The notes: generated from the letters alone by a model not told the origin. Shown: positions 21,914-35,231, counted from the stretch's first letter. The stretch: DNA of 64,000 nucleotides from Heracleum sosnowskyi (GCA_030848705.1 CM061242.1:65049064-65113063); one strand, 5' to 3'. Translations and numbers: made by a program.

Positions 21914-22875
21914 TATGAATTCTTACTTCCTTTCTTTCTCAATCTATTCGTGTTTCATACTCTATTTTCTTTATGCCCATTTCTTTCTCGTCCACTTTGC
22001 TTCCATTTCTATCATAGTCGTTTCATTAACCAAGGTAACATAATCAGTCGTTTCGAACACTTCGTTATTCTGAATTCGCATCATGCAAAACAAACCTTGG
22101 CAATTTCCGTAAACTTCGATCCATAGTTGTCGTACTCATTTATCTTGGCTCTCAGCTTCAACACTCTCCTTTTTTTTTCCAAATACTAAGGAAAATACTT
22201 GCATGGTACCAAGAATACTTCAAGCAACAGAATGCTTTATATATATATAAAAAAAAAACTTTGCAAAATTCTCGCTGAGGGGGCGACCTGGTTGGGTCTC
22301 ATTCAAATTATCGTTTGAAAATCTTCCCACCATACTTCACTGCATACAAATGCATCGTGAAACAATAAATAGTTCATTTCAAGAAAATTTTAACAACTAG
22401 CTGAACAAAATTTGCTAGTTCGATTAGTTTGGAACGCAGCATCTAGCTAGGATGATTAGCTAGATTTCCATCATATCATTAAAATTTCAACTAGTTAGAA
22501 CAATTAACTAGTCACTCATCATGGCACATATAATTAGCCAGTTTCAATCTACTAGTACAAAATCTCGACATCGTAGCCGAAGAAAGAAAGAAAACAAAAT
22601 TTTGACTACTCGGATAATGAATTGAAAAAGAAGGATAAATAAGTTTGGGACAAACAAGGTAATTATAACCTTTGAATAGAATATAAGGTTTGAAGAGATG
22701 GTTCTTGGTATCGGAACAATCGATAACCTCCCACCAAGCATTTCTCATCAGTGAAACGGTCCACCCAAAGGTGTTTCCGTACATAAACTTTATCAAATTT
22801 TTCCAATAGAATTGAATTCGGAATATCAATATCAAATTGATATCCTTTCTACGATTTCAACGTCTGATGTGCAAA

Positions 22876-22880
22876 TCCTT
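22876..22880. other. TSD of SIRE-B, left copy (TCCTT)
   Basis: It matches TCCTT at 49494-49498 exactly. A 5-bp duplication is usual for copia integrases. Confidence 0.93.
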
Positions 22881-23423
22881 TGTTAGGCCGAATACACAAT
22901 ATATAATCAAGTATGTATGAGAATAACAATTAAGAACACAGGTTTGTAAATCAACAAACTGAATTATATTAAATAATTCTCTCTTAGTGATGTTAATGAA
23001 TCACAAAGAGCTACTAGGTTACAAGAATAATATATTCAATAATCGCATCCCTTCTAGGGATAACCTATCTGTGTTTATATAGTACACAGTTTCACAATCC
23101 TTATCTAATTGATATTCCTACAAATTAGCTATACAATTGTTATCAATTAAGGATTGCTTCTTATCTTCTATTCCGTTTCCTTAGCTGTATCAATATATTC
23201 TGCTTCTTTCCATCTTCAGAATATATTGCTTCTAGAATCTTCAATTCAGCACCGACAACTAATTCAACTATCCCTTGTCAGACTTTAAATAAACTCTGAC
23301 CGGCTTCCTTTAAACTCTTCACCCTGTCAGAGTTTAATTAAACTCTGACCGGCTTCTGATAAACTCTGGTCAGTTCCTGTTGCTTAAACACTGATAAACA
23401 AACATCAGCAATTATATCTAACA
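22881..23423 (-). repeat. 3' LTR of SIRE-B (543 bp)
   Basis: It runs TGTTAG...CTAACA. It includes a perfect 24-bp palindrome at 23326-23349 whose half is GTCAGAGTTTAA, and several AAACTCTGA and TCAGAGTTT copies between 23280 and 23370. Confidence 0.96.
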
Positions 23424-23434
23424 ATCTCCCCCAA
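23424..23434 (-). other. 3' polypurine tract of SIRE-B
   Basis: The plus strand reads ATCTCCCCCAA; in sense it is TTGGGGGAGAT next to the LTR. Confidence 0.9.
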
Positions 23435-23585
23435 CTTGTTCATAATAAAATGTACAAGTTAAACATATAATTGATGATGTCAAAAACATTTAACAAATGC
23501 AGTGTTTAACATATAACAGAGTTTAATTTAAAACAGAGTTTAAATTTGACTTAGAATAGAAAATTTAAAAACTTACAGTCAGACT

Positions 23586-26480
23586 TTACTTGATTTCTTG
23601 AATTTCAGGCACTGTCCTGATATAGTCTGATAGTAGTTTCTTCTCAGCTCTTTCTAGCTCTTCCATCATGATCTTCTTCACTTCTTTCAACTCTGGATCA
23701 GATTCTCCAGTCTGATAAATTGCAGCTCTCAGAGAATAGATGGAATTCTTCCTCATCTCATTCCCTAGCTTAATATAATAAGCTTTATCAGATTCTAAGT
23801 TGAATTCAAGAACTTTTGTACCAAGAGCTGTAGAAAGCTTTGCACTATTTCTTCTCATCTCAACAAGATTTCCATGTGCATCTCTGTACTTGGGAATGTA
23901 AGCACTTGTAATTTTAGCACTACTGAGAACCTTTGCTCTCATCATCCTTACTCTCAAAACTTCAGCAGCATTTTGAGTCCTTTGATTTCTGACTTTGAGT
24001 AGATATAAGACATATTCTAACTCTTCAGCCATTTTCAAATCTATATCATTTTCACCTATTCTGTATACTCTGCCGTCAGCCATGAAGTATAACAGAAAGT
24101 CCTTCCTAAGTCCCTTATGATAAATTAACTGAACAGACTCTAGCTTGTCAAGGCTCTCTTGAGTAACCCCAACACCAGGTTCTGCCAGTGAAGTTTGATC
24201 CATTGGACTGTTATTTATCCTCTTCTCTCTGTGTGAACCTAAACCAGACTTGTCATAAGATCGTTTTCCATGTACTGTCCTGGTTTGAGAAAAATCCACA
24301 GGTTCTAATGTCAGAGTTTCAGAAAGTACAGGTCTTAAGAAACCTTTGAGTTGAGTTTGTACAACTTGAGCCTTGTCAGAGGTTGTCACATCTTCAATAG
24401 AAACATCAACTTGAGCAGCGTCAGAGGTTGATTTTGCTAATCTTGTTTCAACTTGAGCAATGTCAGAGGTTGAATTATCTTCCTTCTCTAGGTTAGGCTC
24501 TTCAATCATTATGCCTTTACCCTTATCAGAGTTTCTAATCACAGGTCTCCTTGTATTTTGTATACTCTGTTGAATATTCTCTTTGATAGAAATACCAACT
24601 TCTTTCTTTCTAGGAGCCTTGATTTCCTTTTTCTTGTAGATTCCAGCTTCAAGATTTTTCTTGTGTTCCTCAGCAAGCATCTGCTCTTCAGCCTGGATAT
24701 CTTCAATAGTTACATTCTTTCCATGCTCTTTCATGAATATCTTAGCAGCAATCTCTTCATCAGTAGATGGATTAGTTGAAACAACTAAACTCTTGAGATT
24801 TGAAGTAGATTGACCACCAGAGTTTATCTTTTCAGAGTTTATTTGTCTACCAGAATTTACTCTTGTCCTGCTTTGCCTTTGAACAATGACCTTTCTTTTA
24901 TTTCCTTTGCTTCCCCCATCAGTAGAATCATCCCTCTGTCTCAGAGCTTGAATGTCTTTGCATTTGTCTTTAGGTACATTCTCCCCCTTTTTGACATCAT
25001 CAGAAAGTAATACTGATGTCAGCAATTCTAGAGCATTAGAAATAGAATTCAATTGAGTAGACATTTCAGCCTGATTCTCCTCAACTTTTCCAAGTCTTGT
25101 CTTGATTTCCTCAGAATCCTTGGCTTGTTGCTTGAATTGAGTAGAGTAAAATGATCTGTCAAGCTTCAAAGTTGTATCCCTGAGAGAAAATTCATTCCTA
25201 AGATTTGTAAACATCTGTTGATTCTCATCAAATCTATTATTAAGAGATTTGACTTGAACAACAGTTGCCTGTAAGCTTGTAAGTACATCAGTATTTGATA
25301 TTTTCTTGACAGAATCAGACAGCAAATCTGCAGCCCTTTGCGCTGAGAAAACGCAATCTGCATCAGCCCAATTTTTGTAGTACATATTCTGGAAATGCTC
25401 ATTGGTCTGTCTATTAACTTCCCTGACTTCATCACTATTAACATCATCAGCCAATGAAACTTGAATACTAGGGTGTGAATGAGAACCCTCAGCATCATTT
25501 CCAGCTTCTTCATTATTGTCTGCTTCATTGTCAACAAGAATATTTTCAGCAGTAAACTGTGCAGCTTCATCAATTTTCTCCTCTACTACAGCTTCAGGAA
25601 TATCAGAGTTTACCTTAGCAAAAACCTCTGGTTCTCTTTGAATCTGATTAACCTCCTCACCTTTGTCAAAATCACATGAAATGATTTCAGTGTGAGTGGC
25701 TAGAGAATCTTCTACCTGATCAGTTACTTGATCAGCTTCCACACCCTCTGTATAATGATCAGAATGGATAGAGGTGTGTGCTTCAGAAACAAAAACTCTG
25801 CTATCAGAATGAGTAGCAGCTTCCTCAACTACATCATTAGCCTTTGATGTAGGAGCATCGAAATCCATAGTAGCATCAGTATGTATCCTGTCTAGATTGA
25901 CAGCTTCATCATTTGCAGCATCCTCCTGAACAAACACTTCAGGAGCTTCAGTGTTTACAAACACTCTGTCCTCATCAGCATTTAAAATATCCTCCTCAAC
26001 AACAATTTCAGGAGTATTTTGAGGAACAGCTTCAGTCACAATCTCCTCATTCTCTGATGTAGGAGCTTCAGTGTCCTCAGAAACTCTGTCCATATTGACA
26101 TTCCTAGCACCAAAAAGATGTGCAGCTACTAGTCTTCTTTTTCTCTGATGAAGAGTTTCTTCATCAGTTTCAGTCTCTGAGGTTTCAACAACAGATTTTG
26201 CTCTATTGGCTCTTCTTTTCTTTAGCCTTGTCTTCTGAGGCATCTCTTCAGGTCTTGATACCCCAGCTTCAGTAGATAATCTCCTCCCAGGTTTAGTACC
26301 AATATGCTTGGTCCTACCTCCCCTTGCAGGTTTAACAGAAGTTGATGGAGGTTCTGGTTGAGATTCAGCTTGTGTTTGTGGATTTACTTGTGCATCCACA
26401 AACTGTTGCACAGAAGCAGGTAGCAAAAGGTCTCCAACAATTCCTTTCTTAATATCTTTATTTACTAGATCAGTAAATAC
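23586..26480 (-). CDS. env-like ORF of SIRE-B, part downstream of GYP-2
   Basis: The open frame runs from the GYP-2 junction at 26480 to a stop at 23586, about 964 codons; the ATG at 26426 is internal. In order: a basic segment, a long acidic low-complexity region (about residues 80-330), a coiled-coil-like region starting FQNMYYKNWADADCVFSAQRAADLL, a basic middle, and the conserved C-terminal domain with YFMADGRVYRIGEND and NSIYSLRAAIYQ. It is the sister of the SIRE-A protein. The upstream part, 40294-41000, is in the same reading frame once GYP-2 and one target copy are set aside. No signal peptide or envelope fold is evident. The internal purine tract (DVKKGE) is kept. Confidence 0.88.
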   Translation of the reverse strand, partial: VFTDLVNKDIKKGIVGDLLLPASVQQFVDAQVNPQTQAESQPEPPSTSVKPARGGRTKHIGTKPGRRLSTEAGVSRPEEMPQKTRLKKRRANRAKSVVETSETETDEETLHQRKRRLVAAHLFGARNVNMDRVSEDTEAPTSENEEIVTEAVPQNTPEIVVEEDILNADEDRVFVNTEAPEVFVQEDAANDEAVNLDRIHTDATMDFDAPTSKANDVVEEAATHSDSRVFVSEAHTSIHSDHYTEGVEADQVTDQVEDSLATHTEIISCDFDKGEEVNQIQREPEVFAKVNSDIPEAVVEEKIDEAAQFTAENILVDNEADNNEEAGNDAEGSHSHPSIQVSLADDVNSDEVREVNRQTNEHFQNMYYKNWADADCVFSAQRAADLLSDSVKKISNTDVLTSLQATVVQVKSLNNRFDENQQMFTNLRNEFSLRDTTLKLDRSFYSTQFKQQAKDSEEIKTRLGKVEENQAEMSTQLNSISNALELLTSVLLSDDVKKGENVPKDKCKDIQALRQRDDSTDGGSKGNKRKVIVQRQSRTRVNSGRQINSEKINSGGQSTSNLKSLVVSTNPSTDEEIAAKIFMKEHGKNVTIEDIQAEEQMLAEEHKKNLEAGIYKKKEIKAPRKKEVGISIKENIQQSIQNTRRPVIRNSDKGKGIMIEEPNLEKEDNSTSDIAQVETRLAKSTSDAAQVDVSIEDVTTSDKAQVVQTQLKGFLRPVLSETLTLEPVDFSQTRTVHGKRSYDKSGLGSHREKRINNSPMDQTSLAEPGVGVTQESLDKLESVQLIYHKGLRKDFLLYFMADGRVYRIGENDIDLKMAEELEYVLYLLKVRNQRTQNAAEVLRVRMMRAKVLSSAKITSAYIPKYRDAHGNLVEMRRNSAKLSTALGTKVLEFNLESDKAYYIKLGNEMRKNSIYSLRAAIYQTGESDPELKEVKKIMMEELERAEKKLLSDYIRTVPEIQEIK
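24981..24992 (-). other. internal polypurine tract in the SIRE-B env-like ORF
   Basis: The plus strand reads CTCCCCCTTTTT, coding KKGE on the minus strand. It is identical with flanks to the tracts at 908 (SIRE-A) and 60145 (SIRE-D). Confidence 0.6.
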
Positions 26481-29400
26481 TGTAACAGCCCCAAATCCGG
26501 GGTCAGGGATTTAGAGTAGTCACGATCCATGTACTCCTTGCCTTACCTGTATTACTCACACCATTCATAATTCACCTGCTCATGACCCCACAATATATGT
26601 CTCACACACACACACACAGGTTAGAGTCTCAGAAACGACACCATACAATAACTACGGAATAAATAATTTTTATTACAATACCCAAAATGTCTTTGAATCT
26701 GTCACTGATACAATTTCTAAGTAATGTTACATTACCAACTTAGTCTTCTGATGCTTACAATCCTCTAATACCATTCATGTATATACATAAGTCGAATACC
26801 GAAAGCTGTAGCCTGATTCGATTGGTTCGTACTACTCTCGGGATCACTGCTAGAAACTGTTTATGAAAACGCCTTGCGGGGTATGTGCCGTCCCATTAGC
26901 ATCCTGCTTCGCTGCTATATAATATATATAAAACAATAGCAAGAGTGAGCGATAGCTCAGCAAGGTAATGAAAGTATGGCATAATTCTGCCTTTAACTCA
27001 ACCCAGAATAAAGCGGGTATAAGACAATAATTTGTCAAAATATCTCGATACTTAAATTACATCCTTATCGGAATGTAATCCCAAAAATAATACCATTGTT
27101 GTATTTCAAATATCAATTTCATAATATTTCTGCAAACTTTTGCTATATTATGAACAAAGTTCTAGTATAAACGATGAGGTTTCAAAGTAAACCAAATATA
27201 ACCTTTCCGAAAAATATCTGCTATATATGCAGAATATCAACATATAACTTAAAAGATGAAGTTATAAGGTGATTCAGTATAAACAACTCCCTTACCATAA
27301 CTCATGTTATGTAAGGTATCCACAGAGTCATAACTCATAAATAAAAGATGAAGTTGCATGAATTTATTGTCACTTCATTTCCAAACACTTTTCGACCCCC
27401 TACCAACATGATTGGTTCTTCACCCCAATACATGTTGCAGGAATATCCAAATTGGATGATGAACCAATACTGGAGTTGCTACCGCGTCCGCTGTGCCTAA
27501 CCTTACTATGATCAGTAGCAGGTCGCACCGCTCAAATAGTTTTCTACATGTAGATGGAAGTATCACGACGGCCTGACATTGTCTACCGCCTTACTATGAC
27601 CTCCCGGCCCATTTGGGGCAATATATAAAAGTTGGATGGGCCCACGCAACTTGACCACTTACACCACTCCTAGTTCAGATGGAATCCATGACTCTGAAAC
27701 GTAAAGATCGTCCTCCTTTCCCCAAGTGTAACACTTGTTGATACGACTCCACTAAGTAGTTATATCTAGGTTGGAAAGGGAGATTCTCCAATATTTCCCA
27801 AGCTATGCTTGTTAATGGATATCGACTTGTTCCATGAATTTACCCCTCGATCATTGAGGTGGTAACACAACATTAGACTGGCAGCAATTAAATTGCTCCA
27901 AGAAAATATCTGTCCCTTGACAGTTTTTGAATTGAGAGTTTAAAAAGAGTAGTAGTCACTTAAATCAGGTTTCCCGTATTTTTGATAGTTGAGCGAGCAT
28001 TTGAATCTTCTTAAAAGACAGATTCAAATGGAGAAACAGTGTTTTGGGAACCTCTTCTTGATTTGAAAATAATTAATAATATTTATTGAATAAGTAAACC
28101 TCAAATGAATATTTGAAAATAATCTTCATTAAACAACTAATCCTTAAATGAATATTTGAAAATAATATTCATTAAATAAATGATCTTTAAATGAATATTT
28201 GAAAACAATATTCATTAAATAAATAATCTTTAAATGAATATTTGAAAATAATATTCATTAAATAAATAACTCTTAAATGAATATTCAAAAGTAATATTCA
28301 TTAAATAAATAACTCTTAAATGAATATTCAAAAGTAATATTCATTAAATAAATAACTCTTAAATGAATATTCAAAAGTAATATTCATTAAATAAATAACT
28401 CTTAAATGAATATTCAAAAGTAATATTCATTAAATAATACACAATCCTCGAATGGATAATAATAATAATATTCTTAAAGTCCATAATCCTCAAATGAATA
28501 TAAATAAATAATATTCATTAAATACATACTTAACCCTCGAATAAGTAAGCCTCAAATGAATATTCAGAAGTAATATTCATTAAATAATACACAATCCTCG
28601 AATGGATAATAATAATAATATTCTTAAAGTCCATAATCCTCAAATGAATATAAATAAATAATATTCATTAAATACATACTTAACCCTCGAATAAGTAAGC
28701 CTCAAATGAATATTCAGAAGTAATATTCATTAAATAGATAATTAATCCTCGAATAATAGTTACCGGATATCTTTGTTATCATTCCGGAACAAAGCGATTT
28801 TAAGAAAACATTTTGAAAATGATATTCATCTAAGTAAACAATTTTAATTAGACGAATAAGGCTTATTTAATCCGTAAATGCTTCCAGAAGTATTTACTAA
28901 TTAAATAAACACTGGTTTATTGGTGATGTTGCCTTTAGGTTAATTATTGCGAAAATCTTTCTAAAAAGCTCTGTCCGGGTTTTCGAAAATATACCTTACA
29001 AAATAACCCCGATACGCTGGCTAAGTTATAAACTCAATACATGCTCTACCCTCTGAGCCTTTCTTATTCCAGTACACAAATACCTACCTTATGATATAAA
29101 GTCCCCTTCCACCATACGAAAAGTTTATAAATATATACACCATATAATTCAAGGCGTAGGATCTTAAAAGCATCACCACCCATCAACATTATTATAAGGT
29201 CATGGGATTTTGGTTATCGCACGAGCAGGATTTAATATCATTAACAAGACCAAGGATATACTGGTTTTGATAAGGAAGCACAATATTGGGAAACTTGCAA
29301 ATATGGATTGAAACTTATTCAACATATTTCATATATTTCAAAATAAATATACTCTGAACGATCAAGTATGCATACATAACTTGCATCTAGTATATGCATA

Positions 29401-31542
29401 CTTCAAAATATGGTTTTTAGAAACTTGCCTGATGCTCGAGAAGTGATAGGGGTTCGCGACGATGCCGGACAACCTAGACAAAGTCAAACGAAAACACACG
29501 GTTAATCCCCTCGATAAACCACTTATAACTCAATGCTTAAACACGTAAGCGAAACACAACCAAGGAATTACTAACTCGTTATAGGCTCATACTAAGTCCA
29601 TGTTATTTGTCAAATTCTTATATCATAAGTTTGGTTCGAAATCCATTCTCAAATCCAAGTTATACTTAACCATTTGGAACCTTGGTTTCTAAGTCTCGTT
29701 TTCAGTGGTTTTCACTTGCGCGACCCTGACTAAAACATTTTTATAAAATCGAAAAATAATCGTTTTAATACGAATCCTTTTCGTGAGCCTTCCAAACGGT
29801 CTCTAGTATTAGTCCTCAAAGTTTCACATTTTAATATGGCTCCTAAGTGGTCCAAATATAGACTCAAAGTTGCTGACCAGAGATGGGTCGTTCTTCCGAA
29901 CGGCGTTTACTAAAACTCACTTTTCTCTTAAACCGTTCGGCCAAATTAGGCGAACCACATATCATTACGAAGCTTATAACATAAACTACACAATCATGGG
30001 CAGTAGGACTCAAGGGTCGAGCTCTAACAGAGGAAAAACAGGGAACCAATCAGTAGGTAAAAATTTGGGCATTACGACGGCTATAAATCGGACGTTCCAA
30101 AAATCATAATCATCAAACCAAGCCACACCGGGCATCCATACATCTTAAACACATGATTCTCATCTCCACAAGTCCAGGGGTATCATACTTTAACATCTTA
30201 ATCAATAAATGGCTAAACCAACTACAAGATCATGCTAACATGCTTATATTAACACTATAATCTCGACTAAGCTAACAATCATCAAGAACATCCACAAAAC
30301 TCAAAGTCAACTAAGGGTTCATGGGGTTAATACCTTACTTGGAGTGTATGATCACGTAGTAAGCCTTGTCTAGCCCTTAGATTTCCTTGACCAAGCTTAG
30401 ATCATCAAAAGAAGTCAAGAAATCAAAGTTAGTTATTGAAAGTTACTATTCATCTGTTCAAAGAACTGCCCAAACGAGGTCCTTACCCTGCTTTTCTGGG
30501 CGAGGTTTCTAAAGCGTAGTTGTAGAGCATCTCCATGGCTTTCCAACAAGCTATAGAACGCAAGATTTCATTTAGAAATGAGAGAGATACGGCCGTTTGA
30601 AAATCGGTGCAGAAACTGCCAAGATCATGGCAGTTTGGATTCTTCAACTTGGGGAGGCGATTTGACTAGGCTATACTCCTTGGATTACTATGAAATCTTG
30701 AACGCATGTTATATATGGAGTGAAGAAGCTGTGGTTAAAATTTGGTGATTTAAGAATGGATAGAAATGGAGTTATGGATTTTTATTTGGACTATGCTTCT
30801 GCTGGGCAGAAATCTGGGAAATGAGAGAGAAAGCTTTTCTCTTGCTTTTCTTCTTTTCTTTTTGTTAATAAATAGATAAGTATGCTGATATTTGTATAAA
30901 AGAGGGGTGAGTCATCACATTTTGGTGAGTCACAGGACACGTGTCGCGCATGCATGCGTTTGGTTAAAGTAGCTTTACTAGTTCGTTTCCTTTCACATGG
31001 ATGATCCAAATGTTGCATCCCTCAAATTAATTTTGTTACATGTTACTTCCATGTCTATATTTAATCCTTTAAATGTTGCCTTGTTCTCCTTGAAACGATT
31101 CGAAATATTTCCTAAAGAAGAGCGAATAAAACTCTACGCGATTCTCGCAGCGAATAGTAACTATTCACTATTTATTCCAACAATCGAATCCTTAAATCGA
31201 CTTTAATAAAATAATAAAATTCCAAAATATTAAATTCTCAAATCCTCAATTTTTTAATATCTCAGTTCTTGAATATAATAATATATAATTCGCTGTCCGG
31301 TCAAATATTTCACCAAAATAAAATTTGGAATTTCTGAATTCCGATCGTCTTTGCATTCACTTATTTACTCCGTAGATCACTAATATGCCTTCGGAATATC
31401 CACACTACATCTCGTACATAGGTGGCATGAAAAATTTTGTTAATCCTCAAAATCACTATTCATCCACCAAATTCACTATTCACTGATGCACTTAATCATA
31501 ATAAGAAAAGTTTTAATTAATCCAAAAATTCGGGTTATTACA
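26481..31542 (-). repeat. 3' LTR of GYP-2 (5062 bp)
   Basis: In plus coordinates TGTAACAGCCCCAAATCC..TTATTACA. It is related to the GYP-1 LTR by layout and blocks but clearly diverged. Short ORFs, for example near 29870 and 30997, recur in the other LTR only because the LTRs are copies; none looks like a real gene. Confidence 0.96.
28062..28740. repeat. hairpin array and 150-bp duplication in the GYP-2 LTR
   Basis: Units of AATGAATATT..AATATTCATT recur with a 43-base period to about 28440 (for example units at 28270 and 28313). Then a 150-bp block beginning near 28441 is repeated at 28591. The same structure is at 36813-37491 in the other LTR. Confidence 0.9.
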
Positions 31543-31562
31543 GTCTCCCCTCCTTAAAAGGA

Positions 31563-31890
31563 TTCCGTCCCGGAATCAGCTTAGGAATAACTGGGGGTAC
31601 TTCTCTCCCATTGCACTTTCTAACTCCCAAGTGGATTCTTCCACTTCTTGATTTCCCACAGGTTGCTCTTTGTAAGTCAGACCAGGTTGTATATCTACCT
31701 GCTCGCACTCTACATATGCCGGGCATCTACTGACGTAGCATTGACACATGAACCCCGTTATGACCATTCTACAAGTTTGGGGGGTAAGGCTGGCTCGTAG
31801 GCCACCTTCCTGACGCATTTTAAAATCTCAGATGGCCCAATGAATCTCGGGCTCGACTTCCCTTTCTTTTCAAATCTCATTAATTCTTTC
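31563..31890 (-). pseudogene. integrase C-terminus and chromodomain-like remnant of GYP-2
   Basis: From 31890 down the minus strand codes KKGKSSPRFIGPSEIL, the GPY/F module of Tekay/Del integrase. Further on comes YVECEQVDIQPGLTYKEQPV and then EESTWELESAMGEKYPQLF, the end of the chromodomain-like tail. The piece between EQPV and the EESTWE segment (normally about 25 residues) is deleted. It ends next to the polypurine tract, as in intact chromoviruses. Confidence 0.85.
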
Positions 31891-32312
31891 CATGGAGATA
31901 CCTTTAGCATCACGAATCGCTAACCTCATATTCTCTATCTTGTTTGTACAGAAATACACCAGCATAAACTTGATTGTCATTCATCAACTTGCCATTTAGC
32001 TTATCAATAGCAGTACTATTTCTATACTCGCGGGCTTAGTCCGCATACTTTCTCTGTCTGTCTTGGTTGTCACTAGCCGCTTGTTGGTGAAATCTTTTGT
32101 CTTTCTAGTTTGTTGGACTAACTTGGTTTTGTGTAAAATCTCATCCTTTAATTCCCGATTATTCGGAATCCATCTCTGTCTCATTTTAATCAAGGGTATC
32201 GGCCACCACATTGGCCTTCCCCGGATGGTAGTGTATCTCGCAGTCAATTTTAGGTAAATTTTAGCCATTTCTCCATCTCATGTTATCTACTATCACGGAT
32301 AACTCAACGCCA

Positions 32313-32470
32313 CTTCATTACATTCCATCAAAATTTGTGGGTGCATTAGTCAACCCAAAATAACTTCGCTAAAATCTCAAAGTGTCTATTCCTCGTACGA
32401 ATCGCAGTCTTGGGTACATCCTCGGATTTAACTTCCAACTGGTGGTATCCAGTTCTTGAATAAATTTGGA
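32313..32470 (-). pseudogene. RT remnant of GYP-2
   Basis: The DNA aligns with GYP-1 RT at 21300-21460: shared blocks include GCATT.GTCA.CCCAAA, CGCAGTCTTGGGTAC and GGTGGTATCCAGT. On the minus strand these code parts of the RT palm. Stops and indels close every frame. Confidence 0.75.
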
Positions 32471-35209
32471 AATACACAGCGTTTTTCCGCTGATCAAACA
32501 ATCATTTACAAGGGTACCTATCCTCCAGGTCGAACTCATTCAACTCTCGAGGTTCGATGCATAATCTTGTGCTAACATCTTTCTCTCTTACGAATAACAC
32601 CGGGGTTTCCCACAGTGATACACTGGGCCTTATCATACCCTTATACAACAATTCTTATAACTGAGTCTCTAACTCTTTCATTCCCACTATACTCGGAATA
32701 CTCGGTATTCATTCTCATATCATCCAAATCGATATCTGGTAGCTCATTAAAACCTTGTACAATCTCCCAAAACCGTTGTAGTTCCCTTTTTACTTGGTAT
32801 CTCTTTTCTTGGCGTCCACCATAAGAGCTAATTAAGCCTCGGATCTCTGGCGTAATAGCTTCTTAGTCTAAACTATATTCAAGAATCTCTTAATCGGTTT
32901 CCATCCTTTATTTATTACTCTCTCTCTCTTACAATCAGTCTGGGCTCCATTGGGTGTCAACCCACCCGTCCTTATTATAATGTCAACTTCTCCCAAGTCA
33001 CAATACCAGCTCCCTCTGACTCTATCGCCAGTACTTATCTTGCTAACCCAGAGGTAGTGTCCATTCGTAAACAACTCCTCCAAAATCTCAATTCCACTAT
33101 ATGGCATCTATCTAACACCGTTGTCACTGGAGTACACGACACATCACTATTCCTTTCACATATATCACTTGATCCCCTTTCCATTATGATAGTATCCTTG
33201 GGAGAATAAACCAATTCATTGATATGTCATTAACATTCTATTCGTCTTAGGGATTCGCTCCTGCCATAGGCGATTTCATTGCGAATCTAATTCCTATCAG
33301 CGAATTTTGACTTATTTGACCTGGTTCGCCTCCCCTTAGAATTCAATGAGGATAACCAAAATTCATGGGGCCTTGAAAAGACAGCTCCCATATCAAGGAA
33401 AACGTCACACACTGGTGATCATAAGGTTATGAGTTTTAAGGTAACCTTATTGGAGGTAAGAGAATTTACCGAGAGATCAACATGATCGTAAGAACTCAAC
33501 GTTGCGTGCCTCGATTGAGACATTACTAAAGGTAATTAGCCTTCTTGTATTTCACAACTTACAAGTGATGGCGTCCCATCAGACTTCTATCACATAGACA
33601 GATAGTCCTTGTAGCCCCTAAAAGTATAGGGTTGTTCGTCTCAGTGGAAGTTGAAAAGTATGAAAGCAATTCGAGATCAATTTAATGATTATCGCCTCTC
33701 GACAATATTTCTCAAAGGAACACCTTGAATTAAAATTGAACAGATTCCAAAGGTGCGGTTTCCAAAGAAAATACAAAGAAAAGAATAACCAAAAAGATAC
33801 TGGTACTTAACAAACAAGTGGTGAGGTATCACCATGGGGTCATTCATTATTTGAAGAAAAGTGAAAGCTTAAATAACATCATTTGACAGGGCTTCGAAAA
33901 CCGGAAAGTAGGCATCGTGACAGCCTCTGACACAATTGAAATTAATTATGATTTAACACAAGTGTTATAAAATAACTTCGAAGAGGGAATATACCCTTTA
34001 TCAGAATTCTTTCTTGGAAAGAGGTCAAGATAGATCATAGATTGGGGAAATATCCCACATAATCTGCAAAGGGGGAGGGTACTACCAAGGTCTCTACGGA
34101 TGCCTTTTATGTCGGCTCCTCTAATGGATAATCGTTCAATTCCAAAGCTTTTCTTTTCCACGCGCCCTAAGGTGTTTGATACTTACATCATTGCCGACTT
34201 ATAATAGTCGCTAAGGATCCAACCATCGACCTTTGCAATCGCAGTGAATTCTATTCGACTAGGCGCAAACATCTCAAGTAAGCGTTCTGTTCTATAAGAA
34301 GACTTCGATACCGTTGTCGCCCATAGCAATGACAATTCCACATGTCGACTAGGCGGTACTCCGGAGGATCGTTAGAAACTACAAACTTAAATTCGGTCTC
34401 TATTTCAATCATCTTTATACCCAAAATTTTCCTTGAGATAATAAAATCCCTCAATGATGTAATAGACACTATTTCCAGTGGAATCGCTGGTCGTGGGGGA
34501 TTGAAATCTCATAGCCCAAAACAATTCCTTACACTATTCTAGGCAACTAAGTACCCTTAATCGTTCGTGAAAATCTGAATATCTTGGTTCTTACGTATGC
34601 CGCCTCCTTATGGGCAACTATAACCGACTACGGGTAACAGGTTTCGTTCAAGTCGAATCAATCCACTGATACTGGCTGTACTGCCTCTACCTCTTCTGCT
34701 TTGGAGACTCTACTCCATTTTCTTTGTCATATCTCTTGATGAATCATGAACGATCCTTAAAACTCTCGTTTCGTCACTTATTTGTCCTCTGAAGGTTCGT
34801 CTGGTCCTATTATACGACCTCAAGTAACATACTACATCTTTATCAATCAACACGTTCTCTACAAGATTCTTTCCTTGATCCACCATGGGGTCTTCCTCTA
34901 GATCCTCCTATGGATCTTCCTTTATCGGGTCTCCGTCCATTTCAAGGAACGCATCATCAATTGCCTACTCGAAGGCCTCGGGGTCTGGTATCTCAGAATC
35001 CCATCAATCTATAACTCATACGAATCGAGGTGACTAATCATGAAGTCCTAAGTACGGTTTCCCAGAAGAAGTCCCCTCTCGGGCTTCATCTTAAACAGTC
35101 AGGGTCGTGTCCTCTAACCCGACTACGAACTCAATTTAGGCTCTAGATGTTCTTATCATTCTTAAGGGTATTGTAAGACTCGATCTCCTATCGTTTCTGA
35201 GGACTGTAA

Positions 35210-35228
35210 CCTAACGCTCTGATACCAT
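35210..35228 (-). other. primer binding site of GYP-2
   Basis: The minus strand reads TGGTATCAGAGCGTTAGG, complementary to the 3' end of plant initiator tRNA-Met, next to the 5' LTR at 35232. Confidence 0.92.
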
Positions 35229-35231
35229 TTC

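Larger units (their letters stand above)
31543..35231 (-). mobile_element. internal region of GYP-2, decayed pol
   Basis: No frame longer than 90 codons looks coding. Readable shreds are the integrase end (31563-31890) and an RT piece (about 32313-32470). The polypurine tract (minus-strand AAGGAGGGGAGAC, 31543-31555) and PBS (35210-35228) are intact, which fits selection only on sequences needed in cis. Confidence 0.85.

Noticed and set aside
28062..28740. CRISPR-like regular array
   Set aside because: The units are contiguous AT-rich tandem repeats with no spacers, inside an LTR of a plant element.
29864..30109. Overlapping ORFs of 61 and 79 codons, seen again at 38615-38860
   Set aside because: They lie in the two copies of the GYP-2 LTR, so recurrence reflects LTR identity. 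Composition and the lack of a domain do not support a gene.
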